Notes under the pieces: generated by a model | Databases searched by the model: none | What the model saw: only the letters and a program-made list of their open reading frames with translations | Told to the model about the DNA's origin: nothing | Translations under genes and position numbers: made by a program | Assembly: GCA_016845365.1 (NCBI GenBank) | Contig: JAERST010000015.1 | Location: 31,754 to 95,753, forward strand | From: Methanobacteriota archaeon | GTDB lineage: Archaea > Thermoplasmatota > Poseidoniia > Poseidoniales > Thalassarchaeaceae | Length of the DNA: 64,000 bases | Reading direction: 5' to 3' | Shown: positions 20,417 through 29,216 of the stretch, piece after piece | Position numbering within the stretch: position 1 is the first letter of the stretch | Layout: every line of letters starts with the position of its first letter

Positions 20417-22383
20417 CGGCCGAAGTGCCGGTCGAGATGGTCCATCGTCAACCGCAATACCGTCGGCCGACCGTGGACGCAGGCCCACGGATTTGGCACA
20501 GTGCGCATGTCCTGAAGCAATCTGCGCATCTGTGCCAGATTCAATTTCTCATTTGCTTTCACCGCCCCGCGACATGAGCGCATGAAGGCGACATGGTCGC
20601 GCAGGGCGGTGACCGCGTCGAACTCGCTAACCCCATCAGGAGCACTCGCGAGTTCGATCAATAAATCCTGCAAAAAGTCGTCCAATCCATCCCTCCCGAC
20701 GAGGACCTCCGGCACGCTCGTGACAGCGAGTCCCTCGTCGACCACATCGAATTCAATCCCCAGTTCCGAGAGTTTCGGCTGGCCCGCTACCGCTGCAGCC
20801 TTCTGCCGCGCACCGAGGGAAATCGTTACCGGAGAGAGAAGTTTTTGGCCTTGCCAATCGACCATTTGTTCGCGGAGTCGTTGGTATCGAATGCGTTCGT
20901 GGAGGGCGTGCTGGTCAACGATGAACAACTCCTCACCCCCCTCTGCCAAAATGTAAGAATCGGCCAACTGCGCCAATGGCACCATCTCTGGAAGGTCCGC
21001 TAATGCCTCCGCCTCCGGCACCGGTTCGTCGAGTGGTGAAGTCGATTTGCCCACCGCATGGCGGTGGAGTTCTCGCTCCTCGGATGAGAGTGAAGGGGCG
21101 ACCGGCTCAGCCTCCAATCCGGGGAGCGTGTCCTGCTCTGTCGTCAGTTCGGATTCGGGTCTGGCTTGGGTTCGCTTTGTCGGCTCAACTGCGCCTCGTG
21201 CGCTGGAGAATCTGGTCTGAACCGTCGGGCTTTCGCTTGCTGCGCTGGCCCACTCTGGGAGTTTTGCCGCCGGTCGCGCTGCTGATTTCTTCGGCTCGGC
21301 TGATTCGGCTCGCTCGGCGATGCCTTCGAGGACCGTTGCCTCGCTCGCTTCTGGTCGGGTTGCGACGTGCGAGAGTGTGTGTTTGATCGAGCGCTCAAGC
21401 CGTTCGAGGACGCGCCAAGAATTCTTCAGACGAACCTCGCGCTTTGTCGGGTGGACATTGACATCGACCTCGTCTGGGGGCAACGTCAGGGTGAGGACTC
21501 CCATCGGATGTCGGCCGACCATCAAGCGGGTGTGGTAGCCTCTTCTGACCGCTTGCAGGAATGGGCCGGGCGCTACCGGTCGCCCATTGACGAGAATGTG
21601 AATGTCGTCGGGTCGGCTGCGGGTTAGGCCGGGCGGCGATATCCATCCTGTCCATCGCTCATCGCCGGGTGCGTCGGCGTCAGCGGCCGAGGCTGAGAGA
21701 GGGATGAGTTCGGCCGAGGTTGCACCGAATAAGTCGTAGAGACGGTCTTCTGCTGATTCAGCTGGAGGGCAATCGAGGACTTTGCGTCCGTCGACTTCGA
21801 CGAGAACTCCTGCACTGGGTTCTGCTAATGCTAATTGTACGCCGACATCGACGATTGCTGCTGTTTCCGTTGAGGGTCGGCGTTGGAAGGAGAGTCGGGC
21901 GGGGACCTTTGCGAAGAGGTTCAGTACATCGATTCTGGTTCCCGGAGCGATGCCTGCTGCCTCAACTTCAGCGACGATTCCATTGTCGACTCGTATCTGT
22001 GCGCCCTCGCCTTCTCCAATTCGGCTGGCTACCGTCAACTCGCTGACCGCACCTATCGAGGCGAGGGCTTCTCCACGGAATCCCTTGGTCTCGATTTGAT
22101 TGAGGTCATCGGGCCCGCTGAGTTTGCTCGTCGCGTGGCGGGTGATTGCCAGCGGGAGTTCGCCTGCTGGGATTCCATGACCATCGTCGATTACCGTGAT
22201 GCGGTCGAAGCCGCCGCGTTCAATCTCGATTCGGACGCGGCTGGCGCCGGCATCGAATGAATTCTCGACGAGTTCCTTGACGACCTGTGCCGGTCGTTCG
22301 ACGACCTCACCGGCTGCGATCTTGCCAATCGTCAACTCGTCGAGTTGCTTGATGGCTACTCGCTCCGGCTTCTCCAATGCCAT
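20407..22383 (-). CDS. mutL: DNA mismatch repair protein MutL
   Basis: MutL couples MutS mismatch recognition to strand processing. The 658-residue product has the GHKL ATPase (IAAGEVVERPAQVVKELVENSFDAGA, DDGHGIP, FRGEALASI), a disordered Pro/Glu linker and a C-terminal dimerisation domain. The endonuclease motif DQHA(x)2E(x)4E reads DQHALHERIRYQ, with Q for the last Glu; the SCRGAVKANEKL and CVHGRPT motifs are present. ATG 22383 is 2 nt after the mutS stop and has GGAGGAG upstream, so it is coupled to mutS. Confidence 0.95.
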   Translation of the reverse strand: MALEKPERVAIKQLDELTIGKIAAGEVVERPAQVVKELVENSFDAGASRVRIEIERGGFDRITVIDDGHGIPAGELPLAITRHATSKLSGPDDLNQIETKGFRGEALASIGAVSELTVASRIGEGEGAQIRVDNGIVAEVEAAGIAPGTRIDVLNLFAKVPARLSFQRRPSTETAAIVDVGVQLALAEPSAGVLVEVDGRKVLDCPPAESAEDRLYDLFGATSAELIPLSASAADADAPGDERWTGWISPPGLTRSRPDDIHILVNGRPVAPGPFLQAVRRGYHTRLMVGRHPMGVLTLTLPPDEVDVNVHPTKREVRLKNSWRVLERLERSIKHTLSHVATRPEASEATVLEGIAERAESAEPKKSAARPAAKLPEWASAASESPTVQTRFSSARGAVEPTKRTQARPESELTTEQDTLPGLEAEPVAPSLSSEERELHRHAVGKSTSPLDEPVPEAEALADLPEMVPLAQLADSYILAEGGEELFIVDQHALHERIRYQRLREQMVDWQGQKLLSPVTISLGARQKAAAVAGQPKLSELGIEFDVVDEGLAVTSVPEVLVGRDGLDDFLQDLLIELASAPDGVSEFDAVTALRDHVAFMRSCRGAVKANEKLNLAQMRRLLQDMRTVPNPWACVHGRPTVLRLTMDHLDRHFGRHG

Positions 22384-22385
22384 TC

Positions 22386-25082
22386 TCACTCCTCCACTGT
22401 CTTGGATTCGGTTGCGTTTTCGAGTGCGTTGCGCATGGCATAGAGTGCTTCGAGGGCTTCCCTCGGGCTGAGTGAATCCGGATCAAGAGCTTCCAGTCTC
22501 TCCGCGATTTCACGCAGTACAGGGTCTTCTTGGACAATGATTTCCTTTGCCGGCTCATTCACGGAAATCGGTTCACTGCGAGCCGATGGCGCTCCACCAG
22601 ATGGGAGCATCCAGCCGTAGAGACTCGACTGTCCAGCCTCGCGTGATTCGGGTGTTCCATCGACACCTGCGCGCGCGCCTTCGGCTTGACCCTCGAGGAA
22701 TATCAGCAGGTCGCGCGCGCGCTCGACGACTCCGCTTGGAAGACCTGCAAGCGCTGCCACCTGAACTCCATAGGAGTCGTCGCACGGTCCATCGGCAACC
22801 GTGTGGAGGAAGCGAATCTCACCATTGACATCGGCGACTTGAACGTGGATATTTGCGAGCCCATCAATCTCCTCATCTAACCCCACCAATTGGTGATAAT
22901 GCGTCGCGAATAGGGTTCTCGCACCAACTCGCGACGCGATATCCTCAGTCACCGACCAAGCGATTGCCAGCCCGTCAAAGGTCGAAGTCCCGCGCCCGAC
23001 CTCGTCGAGCAGAACGAGGCTTCGCGGAGTTGCTCGGCGCAGAATATGCGCCACCTCAATCATCTCCATCATGAATGTCGAACGACCGCGTCGAAGGTCA
23101 TCGTGAGCCCCTACTCTCGTGAAGACGCGGTCGACAATTCCAATCCTCGCCTTCTCAGCAGGGACGAATGACCCCGCCTGAGCGAGGATTGTGATCAGAG
23201 CGGTCTGCCTCAGATAGGTCGACTTTCCACCCATGTTAGGGCCAGTCAACAGCAGGAATCGGCGGCGTTTGTCGAAGCGGATTCCATTCGGCACGAAGCG
23301 CCCATCATCCTCCAAAACCGGATGCCTGCCGCCGACGATATCCATCGTTGAATCGTGACGAATCTCCGGTCGATTCCACGAGCGCTTCCGAGCATGATGA
23401 GCGAAGGCAGCCAACACGTCCGCGCTCGCAACCTTCCGGCCAAGCGAACTCAAAGTGGTTGAATGTGAAGCGACCTCGCGCCGCAACTCAAGGAATAACT
23501 CGTGTTCGAGGGCTTTGGCTCGGTCGTCAGCGGTCAAAATGACCTCTTCCCATTCCTTCAACTGCTCCGTAGTATAGCGTTCTGCATTGGTCATCGTCTG
23601 CCTGCGCCGATACTCTTCGGGGACCTTGTCGAGGTGTGATTTTGTCACTTCGATGAAGAATCCAAACTGTCGATTATGCTTCACTTTCAGGCTCGGAATG
23701 TCAAGCCTCTCCCTCTCCTGAGATTCAAAGGACTTCAGCCAATCCGTGCCCTCCCCCGCCTTCTCACGCAGGTCATCCAACTGCGCGTTGACACCGCTCT
23801 GGAAAATGCCGCCATCGCGTATTGTTAGCGGCGGCTCGGCAACGACCCGCGAGGCAATATGATGCATCAGCGGGTCGAGGTCCGACAAGCCCTCGGCGCA
23901 TTGGTGGAGAAGTTCTGCATCACCCTCCGATAGCAAGCCCTGCAATCGAGGCATGCGCTCGAGGCAATCTGCAACGGCAACCAAATCACGCGCATTGGCT
24001 CGACCATAAGCCAAGCGCGTGGCAAGCCGCTCAAGGTCGCGCATCGACTTGAGCGTCTCACGAATTGTATCCAAACGCCGCGGAGCGCGAACAAGACTAG
24101 CAACAGCAGCCTGCCGCGCAGCAATCCGCTCAGAATCTGTCAAGGGTCGCAGAATCCATTCCTTCAGCTGTCTGCGACCCATCCAAGTCCGTGTACAATC
24201 GATGGCTTGGAGCAGCGACCCCTCCTTCTCACCAGCCAATGTATGAGTCAATTCGAGGTTGCGAAGGGTCGTCTGGTCAAGCACCAAATGGCCATCATCA
24301 GCATCGAAATGCACCTCGCGCAGAGGAAGAACATCAACGAGGTGCAACCTCGCCAAATAACCAGCAGTAAGCCCGCAGGCCTCCATTGCCAGAGGCCTGC
24401 GATCGAGGTCCACCGAACCCAAATCAACCAATTCAAGGTGGTCCCGAACAACCTGCAAATGTTGCTCAGACCTTCCATCATGAACGCTCAGAGTGACCCT
24501 ATCGAGAGCCCCGAGCAAACCGCGCATCTCCTCACTCTCAGCATCGCGCCGACCGAGAACAAGCTCGCTCGGCGCCCACCGCTGCAATTCATCCCGCACG
24601 CGCTCATATCGACCCGCACCCGCGTGCTCCTGCAACCAAGCGCGTCCAGTCGAAGAATCGAGGATGGCGACTCCAAGCCCATCCCCGCGAGCCACAACCC
24701 CAGCCAATAGGCTCGAGCCATCCTCGCCAATCAGATCCTCCTCGTACAGTGAGCCCGGAGTGTAGACGCGAGTGACAACCCGCTCGAGAATTTTCGACCC
24801 CGGCCTCAGCTCCTCCTCCTGCTCGCACAAAGTGACCTTGTGCCCCGCCCGAAGCATTCCCTGGAGGTAGGACTCGACAGAGTGCCACGGCACCCCCGCC
24901 ATCGGAACCGGTTGGTCGGAGTTTTTGTCACGACTAGTCAGCGTTATTCCCAGCACCTCGGAAGCGAGAACTGCGTCATCGTGGAACATCTCGTAGAAAT
25001 CCCCCATGCGAAAGAAGAGCACGGTATCGGGGTGCTGCGCCTTGATCTCAGCAAATTGGTCGAGCATCGAACGCTTCGCCAT
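22386..25082 (-). CDS. mutS: DNA mismatch recognition protein MutS
   Basis: MutS binds mismatches and small loops and recruits MutL. The 898-residue product has the mismatch-reading motif in FFRMGDFYEMFHDDA (the Phe-x-Glu pair), connector, lever and clamp domains, and the ATPase with TGPNMGGKSTYLRQ, STFMMEM, LVLLDEVGRGTSTFDG and ATHYHQL. This is the MutS1 subtype, which is uncommon in archaea outside lineages that acquired mutSL. ATG 25082 is preferred over ATG 25097 because GGAGGTGA lies 5 nt before it. Confidence 0.96.
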   Translation of the reverse strand: MAKRSMLDQFAEIKAQHPDTVLFFRMGDFYEMFHDDAVLASEVLGITLTSRDKNSDQPVPMAGVPWHSVESYLQGMLRAGHKVTLCEQEEELRPGSKILERVVTRVYTPGSLYEEDLIGEDGSSLLAGVVARGDGLGVAILDSSTGRAWLQEHAGAGRYERVRDELQRWAPSELVLGRRDAESEEMRGLLGALDRVTLSVHDGRSEQHLQVVRDHLELVDLGSVDLDRRPLAMEACGLTAGYLARLHLVDVLPLREVHFDADDGHLVLDQTTLRNLELTHTLAGEKEGSLLQAIDCTRTWMGRRQLKEWILRPLTDSERIAARQAAVASLVRAPRRLDTIRETLKSMRDLERLATRLAYGRANARDLVAVADCLERMPRLQGLLSEGDAELLHQCAEGLSDLDPLMHHIASRVVAEPPLTIRDGGIFQSGVNAQLDDLREKAGEGTDWLKSFESQERERLDIPSLKVKHNRQFGFFIEVTKSHLDKVPEEYRRRQTMTNAERYTTEQLKEWEEVILTADDRAKALEHELFLELRREVASHSTTLSSLGRKVASADVLAAFAHHARKRSWNRPEIRHDSTMDIVGGRHPVLEDDGRFVPNGIRFDKRRRFLLLTGPNMGGKSTYLRQTALITILAQAGSFVPAEKARIGIVDRVFTRVGAHDDLRRGRSTFMMEMIEVAHILRRATPRSLVLLDEVGRGTSTFDGLAIAWSVTEDIASRVGARTLFATHYHQLVGLDEEIDGLANIHVQVADVNGEIRFLHTVADGPCDDSYGVQVAALAGLPSGVVERARDLLIFLEGQAEGARAGVDGTPESREAGQSSLYGWMLPSGGAPSARSEPISVNEPAKEIIVQEDPVLREIAERLEALDPDSLSPREALEALYAMRNALENATESKTVEE

Positions 25083-25155
25083 CACACTCACCTCCATCGC
25101 TTACGCTGCGCGTGGGCCATACCTGTGCGCTGAGGGTGCATAAGCAATCCTGTTC

Positions 25156-25176
25156 TACCATCCTTTAGGGATGGTA
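25156..25176. other. Hairpin between the TM2 gene and mutS
   Basis: TACCATCC at 25156-25163 pairs with GGATGGTA at 25169-25176 over a TTTAG loop. It lies downstream of the TM2 gene and upstream of mutS, both on the minus strand, so it may end the TM2 transcript or lie in the mutS promoter region. The rest of 25083-25247 shows only AT-rich sequence. Confidence 0.4.
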
Positions 25177-25247
25177 TAGTTGGATCTTTGAATTTAGCTT
25201 ACGCTAATTGTTAATCGAGAAAACAAGTGATGTTTCTAAAAGAATTT

Positions 25248-25466
25248 TCACTGCTTGGTGACGACATTTCCGTCCGAATCTACGAACTTCTCTGTAGCGA
25301 CCATGATTATGTCATATAATGCCCAAATTCCACAACCGCCTACGGTGAGAAGCTTTAGTACACCAGTCCCTATCTTTCCGGCATAGAAATGGTCTGCACC
25401 AAGTCCACCGAGTAGAATACTCAAAATCAATAATACTGTCCAGTCTTTATCGGAAGTTCCTTCCAT
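25248..25466 (-). CDS. TM2-domain small membrane protein
   Basis: The 72-residue product matches the TM2 family: two helices joined by a short turn, LILSILLGGLGADHFYAGKIGTGVLKLLT then CGIWALYDIIMVATEKFVDSDGN. TM2 proteins are of unknown function. A TATA box 27 nt before the ATG suggests a leaderless transcript. Together with the divergent DUF2752 gene it lies in a locally AT-rich patch unlike the surrounding sequence. Confidence 0.85.
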   Translation of the reverse strand: MEGTSDKDWTVLLILSILLGGLGADHFYAGKIGTGVLKLLTVGGCGIWALYDIIMVATEKFVDSDGNVVTKQ

Positions 25467-25489
25467 AAACTTGGAGATTCAGTTCTACG

Positions 25490-25496
25490 TTTAAAT
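25490..25496 (-). promoter_or_regulatory. TATA box for the TM2 gene
   Basis: TTTAAAT is centred 27 nt upstream of the ATG at 25466, the distance for leaderless archaeal transcription. Confidence 0.5.
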
Positions 25497-25555
25497 TGAA
25501 CTCCGGCATGAGGTCAACATAGAATTGGGAGTCTGCAAGGAAGGGTGTTAGAATA

Positions 25556-25957
25556 ATGGTAAAATTAGCCGGATTATCCATTTCAAAGGAGAGCTTCGAA
25601 GGCGCAATTGCTTCAGGGGCATTACTAACCTCTGCTATACTCCCACATGGTGAAGTGGATAGTCTGAATCTTTGTCCATGGTTTCATCTCACAGGACATC
25701 AATGCCCATTCTGTGGTATGACTAGAGGATTTGTTGCGATGACACATTTCGACTTTCAAGCGGCTATCGATTTCAACTTGGGTACCCCACTAATCTACCT
25801 CGCTTTTGTCTTCATCGCACTGCGTTCGATCATTCCAAGAATTATCGATGTAAAGGAAATTGAAGTCCCAAAACCAGCTTACAATTTGTGGCTGATTTCT
25901 TCGATTGTTGTATTCGGAGTAATGGCTTGGGAACGTGTTCTAAGTCATCTGATGTAA
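25556..25957 (+). CDS. DUF2752 membrane protein
   Basis: The 133-residue product has the DUF2752 signature, a cysteine-containing segment WFHLTGHQCPFCGMTRGFVAMTHFDF, followed by two hydrophobic helices (about 78-98 and 110-125). The CPFCGMTR pattern could bind a metal. Function is unknown. It is divergent from the TM2 gene, with 89 bp between the starts, and both have AT-rich codon use, suggesting they arrived together. Confidence 0.82.
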   Translation: MVKLAGLSISKESFEGAIASGALLTSAILPHGEVDSLNLCPWFHLTGHQCPFCGMTRGFVAMTHFDFQAAIDFNLGTPLIYLAFVFIALRSIIPRIIDVKEIEVPKPAYNLWLISSIVVFGVMAWERVLSHLM

Positions 25958-26010
25958 TCCTAGGACAGTATTTGACCTAGACTCACACAGGGTTGCAAGA
26001 GGTGCTTCAG

Positions 26011-26952
26011 ATGAGTGATGGAAAGCAATTGGGCATGCATGGCCTAATGCTGCTCGTCGCACTAATCTGGGGACTTTCTTGGGCGGTCGGAAGGATACTC
26101 GCTCTGGGCCTTCCGCCCCTGACCGGAGCATGGCTGCGCTACGTCGTTACCATGCTCCTGTTCTATCTCTGGTTCGCCGCCCGCGCAGCGCGCGGCGAGT
26201 CGGTCCGATGGTTGCCATCGGACCGCCAATCTTGGAAGACTCTGTCACTAATCGGACTCACCGGAGTCCTCGGTTACCAGATATTCTTCATGCACGGGAT
26301 GAGACTCACCGCAGCCGGCGATGCATCCCTAATCATCACTTTCAACCCGATTTTCACGGTGCTGCTCGCAGCACCGCTGCTCGGCCAGCCAATCTCTCGC
26401 AAAATGTTCGCTGGCCTCGCCTGTGGATTCGTCGGAGTCGCCGTAGTAACTGGTTGGAGCCCGAATACAGACATCCCATTCGACGAGCGAATCCTCGGCG
26501 ACTTCCTGATACTTTTAGCGTCGTTGAACTGGGCGCTGACGACTAACAATACGAGGCGTATGATGGAGCGAAGAAGTGGGGAGGCGGAAGCGACAACCCT
26601 CGAAATCGTCGTTTGGTATTCGCTGCTTGGAACCCTGATGTTGACTCCACTTGCGGTTTGGGAAACTTGGCAATATGGGATGCCAGAACCCACGCTCACC
26701 GACTGGTACGCCATCATTTACCTCGGCGCTCTCTCCTCGGTCCTCGCCTACTATTGGTTCGCTCAAGGAATCGAAAAATTGGGGGCGACAGCCGCCGCCT
26801 CCTATGTTTTCTTGGTGCCGGTTTTCGGGGTGCTGGGCGGCGTCTGGTTACTCGACGAGAAGGTCGGGTGGACCTTGCTCGTCGGCTTTGTTATGATAGT
26901 TAGTGGAGTTCGGATTGTTCAGGCTGAGAGCGAGCGGTTGCGGACTGGTTGA
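26011..26952 (+). CDS. EamA/DMT-family permease
   Basis: The 313-residue product has about ten transmembrane helices in two EamA repeats (LIWGLSWAVGRIL ... NPIFTVLLAAPLLGQPIS, and LLASLNWALTTNN ... FLVPVFGVLGGVWLLDEKVG). Drug/metabolite transporters of this family export amino acids, metabolites or other small solutes; the substrate cannot be read from sequence. ATG 26011 is chosen over TTG 25993 because GAGGTG lies 6 nt before it. The stop codon lies in a tandem repeat. Confidence 0.85.
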   Translation: MSDGKQLGMHGLMLLVALIWGLSWAVGRILALGLPPLTGAWLRYVVTMLLFYLWFAARAARGESVRWLPSDRQSWKTLSLIGLTGVLGYQIFFMHGMRLTAAGDASLIITFNPIFTVLLAAPLLGQPISRKMFAGLACGFVGVAVVTGWSPNTDIPFDERILGDFLILLASLNWALTTNNTRRMMERRSGEAEATTLEIVVWYSLLGTLMLTPLAVWETWQYGMPEPTLTDWYAIIYLGALSSVLAYYWFAQGIEKLGATAAASYVFLVPVFGVLGGVWLLDEKVGWTLLVGFVMIVSGVRIVQAESERLRTG

Positions 26953-27004
26953 TGCTCCGGATGCGGACCGGTTGATGCTCAGGTTGCGGACCGGTTGAGA
27001 GTTA
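26936..27004 (+). repeat. Three 23-bp tandem units spanning a stop codon
   Basis: Units start at 26936, 26959 and 26982 with a core G(A/T)TGCGGAC(C/T)GGTTGA. The first unit contains the EamA stop codon (26950-26952) and the next two repeat the gene's last codons and stop after the true end. Confidence 0.7.
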
Positions 27005-27016
27005 ACCGCAAGCTCC

Positions 27017-27060
27017 GCTCCCGAGTCATCGCTTGTCGCGGGAGCCAGCCCCGTAGGGGC
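27017..27060 (+). terminator. Two consecutive hairpins after the EamA gene
   Basis: GCTCCCG (27017-27023) pairs with CGGGAGC (27039-27045), and GCCCC (27048-27052) with GGGGC (27056-27060) over a GTA loop. They lie between the EamA gene and the L10e promoter, so transcription termination is plausible. Confidence 0.4.
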
Positions 27061-27070
27061 TTCACTCAGC

Positions 27071-27078
27071 ATTATATA
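27071..27078 (+). promoter_or_regulatory. TATA box for the L10e operon
   Basis: ATTATATA is a strong archaeal TATA element. Transcription about 26 nt downstream would start near 27100 and give a short leader that still contains GAGGT at 27102-27106, before the ATG at 27114. Confidence 0.55.
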
Positions 27079-27113
27079 CGGCAGGCAGGTCGGCCGTGTC
27101 CGAGGTAGTCGAG

Positions 27114-27659
27114 ATGGCACGCAAGCCAGCCAAGATGTATCGCCAGGTCAAGGGCCAGGCCTACACCCGCCGAGAGTATACTGGTGGAGTTCCAAATAAC
27201 CGAATTCTACGATTCCACATGGGCAACCGAAAGGCTGCCGAGGCGGGCGAATTTGAGGTCGTCGTCGAACTCCGCGTCAACAATGCGGTTCAGATTCGTC
27301 ACACCGCTCTCGAAGCTGCTCGCATGGTCTCAAACTCCACGATCCGAGAGGCTGCTGGTGACCAAGGCTACGCACTCCGCGTCCACAAGTACCCTCACAA
27401 CATTCTGCGTGAGAATAAGCAGGCGACTGGAGCCGGTGCCGACCGTGTCTCGCAGGGAATGCGCCTTTCGTTCGGTAAGAACGTCGGCACCGCCGCTCGC
27501 GTCAAGAAGAACGATGTCATCGTCTCCATTCACACCTCGGCTGAGTTCTACCTCGCCGCTCGCGATGCACTGCGCAAGGCTGGCATGAAGTTCCCAAGCC
27601 CGACCACAATTCGTGTGGTCAAGGGTCATGAGGCACTCAAGGCAAAGGGCCTGATTTGA
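27114..27659 (+). CDS. rpl10e: Ribosomal protein uL16 (archaeal L10e)
   Basis: A component of the large ribosomal subunit near the peptidyl-transferase centre and the 5S rRNA side. The 181-residue product is collinear with archaeal L10e: MARKPAKMYRQVKGQAYTRREY, GVPNNRILRFHMGN, a basic middle (RVHKYPHNILREN, ADRVSQGMRLSFGK) and the KFPSPTTIRVVKGHEALKAKGLI tail. ATG 27114 matches family starts; GTG 27096 in frame would add six residues. It is followed 12 nt later by hpt. Confidence 0.96.
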   Translation: MARKPAKMYRQVKGQAYTRREYTGGVPNNRILRFHMGNRKAAEAGEFEVVVELRVNNAVQIRHTALEAARMVSNSTIREAAGDQGYALRVHKYPHNILRENKQATGAGADRVSQGMRLSFGKNVGTAARVKKNDVIVSIHTSAEFYLAARDALRKAGMKFPSPTTIRVVKGHEALKAKGLI

Positions 27660-27671
27660 GAGTGGTCGGGC

Positions 27672-28250
27672 ATGGCACCCGGCGATCCACTTACAATTCT
27701 GCAAGCTTCGTTGCGTGGAGCGCCGATTATTTGGAAGGGTGATTACCCTTACTTCATTCACCCGATTTCTGATGGGATTCCGCGCATGGATCCCGATGTA
27801 TTGCGCGCGACTCGCGACCTAATCGTCTCTAGCGTCGACTGGTCGCAAGTCGACCTCATCGTCACCGTCGAAGCGATGGGATTACCGCTGCTGGCGGCGG
27901 TCGGTGACGCAACTGGAAAGCCAACCGTTGTGATTCGCAAACGCTCGTACGGGATGGAAGGTGAAACCCGCGTCGATGTAGCCACAGGTTACTCGCAGTC
28001 CACCGTTTACATCAACGATATCAAGCCCGGCGAGCGCATTGTAATCGTCGATGATGTGATCTCTACTGGAGGAACTCTCGAACCACTGCTTCAGAAACTC
28101 GAGGACATGGGCGTGATTCTACAAGACATCGTCATCGCCATCGAGAAGGGAGATGGGCGCGAGCGGCTCAACAGAGAGAAGCCACACTGGCCAATTCGCT
28201 CGCTCGCGCGTATAGATATCATCGACGGCAAGGTCGAGATCGTCGAGTGA
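27672..28250 (+). CDS. hpt: Hypoxanthine/adenine-type phosphoribosyltransferase (archaeal Hpt)
   Basis: Purine salvage: it joins a purine base to PRPP to give the nucleotide. The 192-residue product has the type I PRTase PRPP loop IVIVDDVISTGGTL at about 123-136, the hood region and VVIRKRSYGMEGETRVDV, as in archaeal Hpt proteins. Exact base preference (hypoxanthine, guanine or adenine) cannot be read. Probably in one transcript with rpl10e. Confidence 0.85.
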   Translation: MAPGDPLTILQASLRGAPIIWKGDYPYFIHPISDGIPRMDPDVLRATRDLIVSSVDWSQVDLIVTVEAMGLPLLAAVGDATGKPTVVIRKRSYGMEGETRVDVATGYSQSTVYINDIKPGERIVIVDDVISTGGTLEPLLQKLEDMGVILQDIVIAIEKGDGRERLNREKPHWPIRSLARIDIIDGKVEIVE

Positions 28251-28274
28251 GCCGTAGCCCAGATTCAGCAGGGT

Positions 28275-29093
28275 TCACTCGCCCAATTCCGAGGAACGGT
28301 CTCGAGCAGCGAGAATCGCATCGATAACGAGTCTGACATATTCATTGTCCGAGAGGTGTGAAATCGCCGCCTCGGTCGTCCCGCCTTTCGATGTGACGCG
28401 CTCGCGCAGCGTCGCGGGGTCGGCGTCCGAGAGGTTGGCCAGAATCGCTGCGCCGAGAACCGTCTGCAGGACGAGGCGCTCGGCTATCTCACGAGACATG
28501 CCCATCTCGATGCCGCTCTCTATCATCGCCTCCATCGTGTGGAAGATGTAGGCTGGGCCGGTGCCTGACAGAGCCGTCACTGGATCCATCAGATCCTCTG
28601 AAGCCTCGAGCGATTCGCCAACCGAATCGAGCACAACGGCGACTCGCTCGACATCAGCGTCTGTGGCTGTGGAGCCGCGACAGTAGACGCTGATTCCCTC
28701 ACCCACCAGAGCAGGCAGGTTCGGCATCACTCGAACCACAGAAACCGCTTCACCTAGCGCTTCCTCAATCGAGGCGGTCGTGACACCTGCAGCGATGCTC
28801 ATCACAGTCTGACCTGGCCTGACTAGAGGCGAAAGGGAGGTCAGTAAATCTTCGAATGCCTGAGGCTTGGCAGCGAGGATGAGCAGATCGGCGGATTTGA
28901 CTAACTCGCTCACACCACCCGCCGGTCTGACCCCGAGGTCAGCAACAATCGAATCGACTTTCTGCTGGTCGAGATCGAAAATCATCACGGACTCGGAATC
29001 GAAGATGCTGCGAGATATCATTCCGCGCGCGAGGGCTGCACCCATATTGCCCACCCCGAGTATCCCGACACGGAACTCCTGAACCTCCTCCAT
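28275..29093 (-). CDS. proC: Pyrroline-5-carboxylate reductase
   Basis: ProC reduces 1-pyrroline-5-carboxylate to proline with NAD(P)H. The 272-residue product has the Rossmann motif VGILGVGNMGAALARG, AAKPQAF, RVMPNLPALVGEG, the signature ALSGTGPAYIF and the C-terminal RERVTSKGGTTEAAI. ATG 29093 is used; a TTG five codons earlier and a GTG inside the Rossmann start (29069) are less likely. Confidence 0.93.
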   Translation of the reverse strand: MEEVQEFRVGILGVGNMGAALARGMISRSIFDSESVMIFDLDQQKVDSIVADLGVRPAGGVSELVKSADLLILAAKPQAFEDLLTSLSPLVRPGQTVMSIAAGVTTASIEEALGEAVSVVRVMPNLPALVGEGISVYCRGSTATDADVERVAVVLDSVGESLEASEDLMDPVTALSGTGPAYIFHTMEAMIESGIEMGMSREIAERLVLQTVLGAAILANLSDADPATLRERVTSKGGTTEAAISHLSDNEYVRLVIDAILAARDRSSELGE

Positions 29094-29171
29094 GGCGCGG
29101 TCGGTCAACGCGTCCTATTTCACACCCTCGCGCTGAATCGAATATCGTCTGCCCCAGAACAGCAAGGAGGG

Positions 29172-29186
29172 ATTCTCGCAGAGAAT
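29172..29186. other. Short perfect palindrome between divergent proC and LLM genes
   Basis: ATTCTC and GAGAAT flank a GCA spacer. It lies between two divergent starts (29093 and 29217), where an operator would be placed. Confidence 0.3.
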
Positions 29187-29216
29187 TGATAATGACAAGG
29201 ACAGGAACCCGGATTG

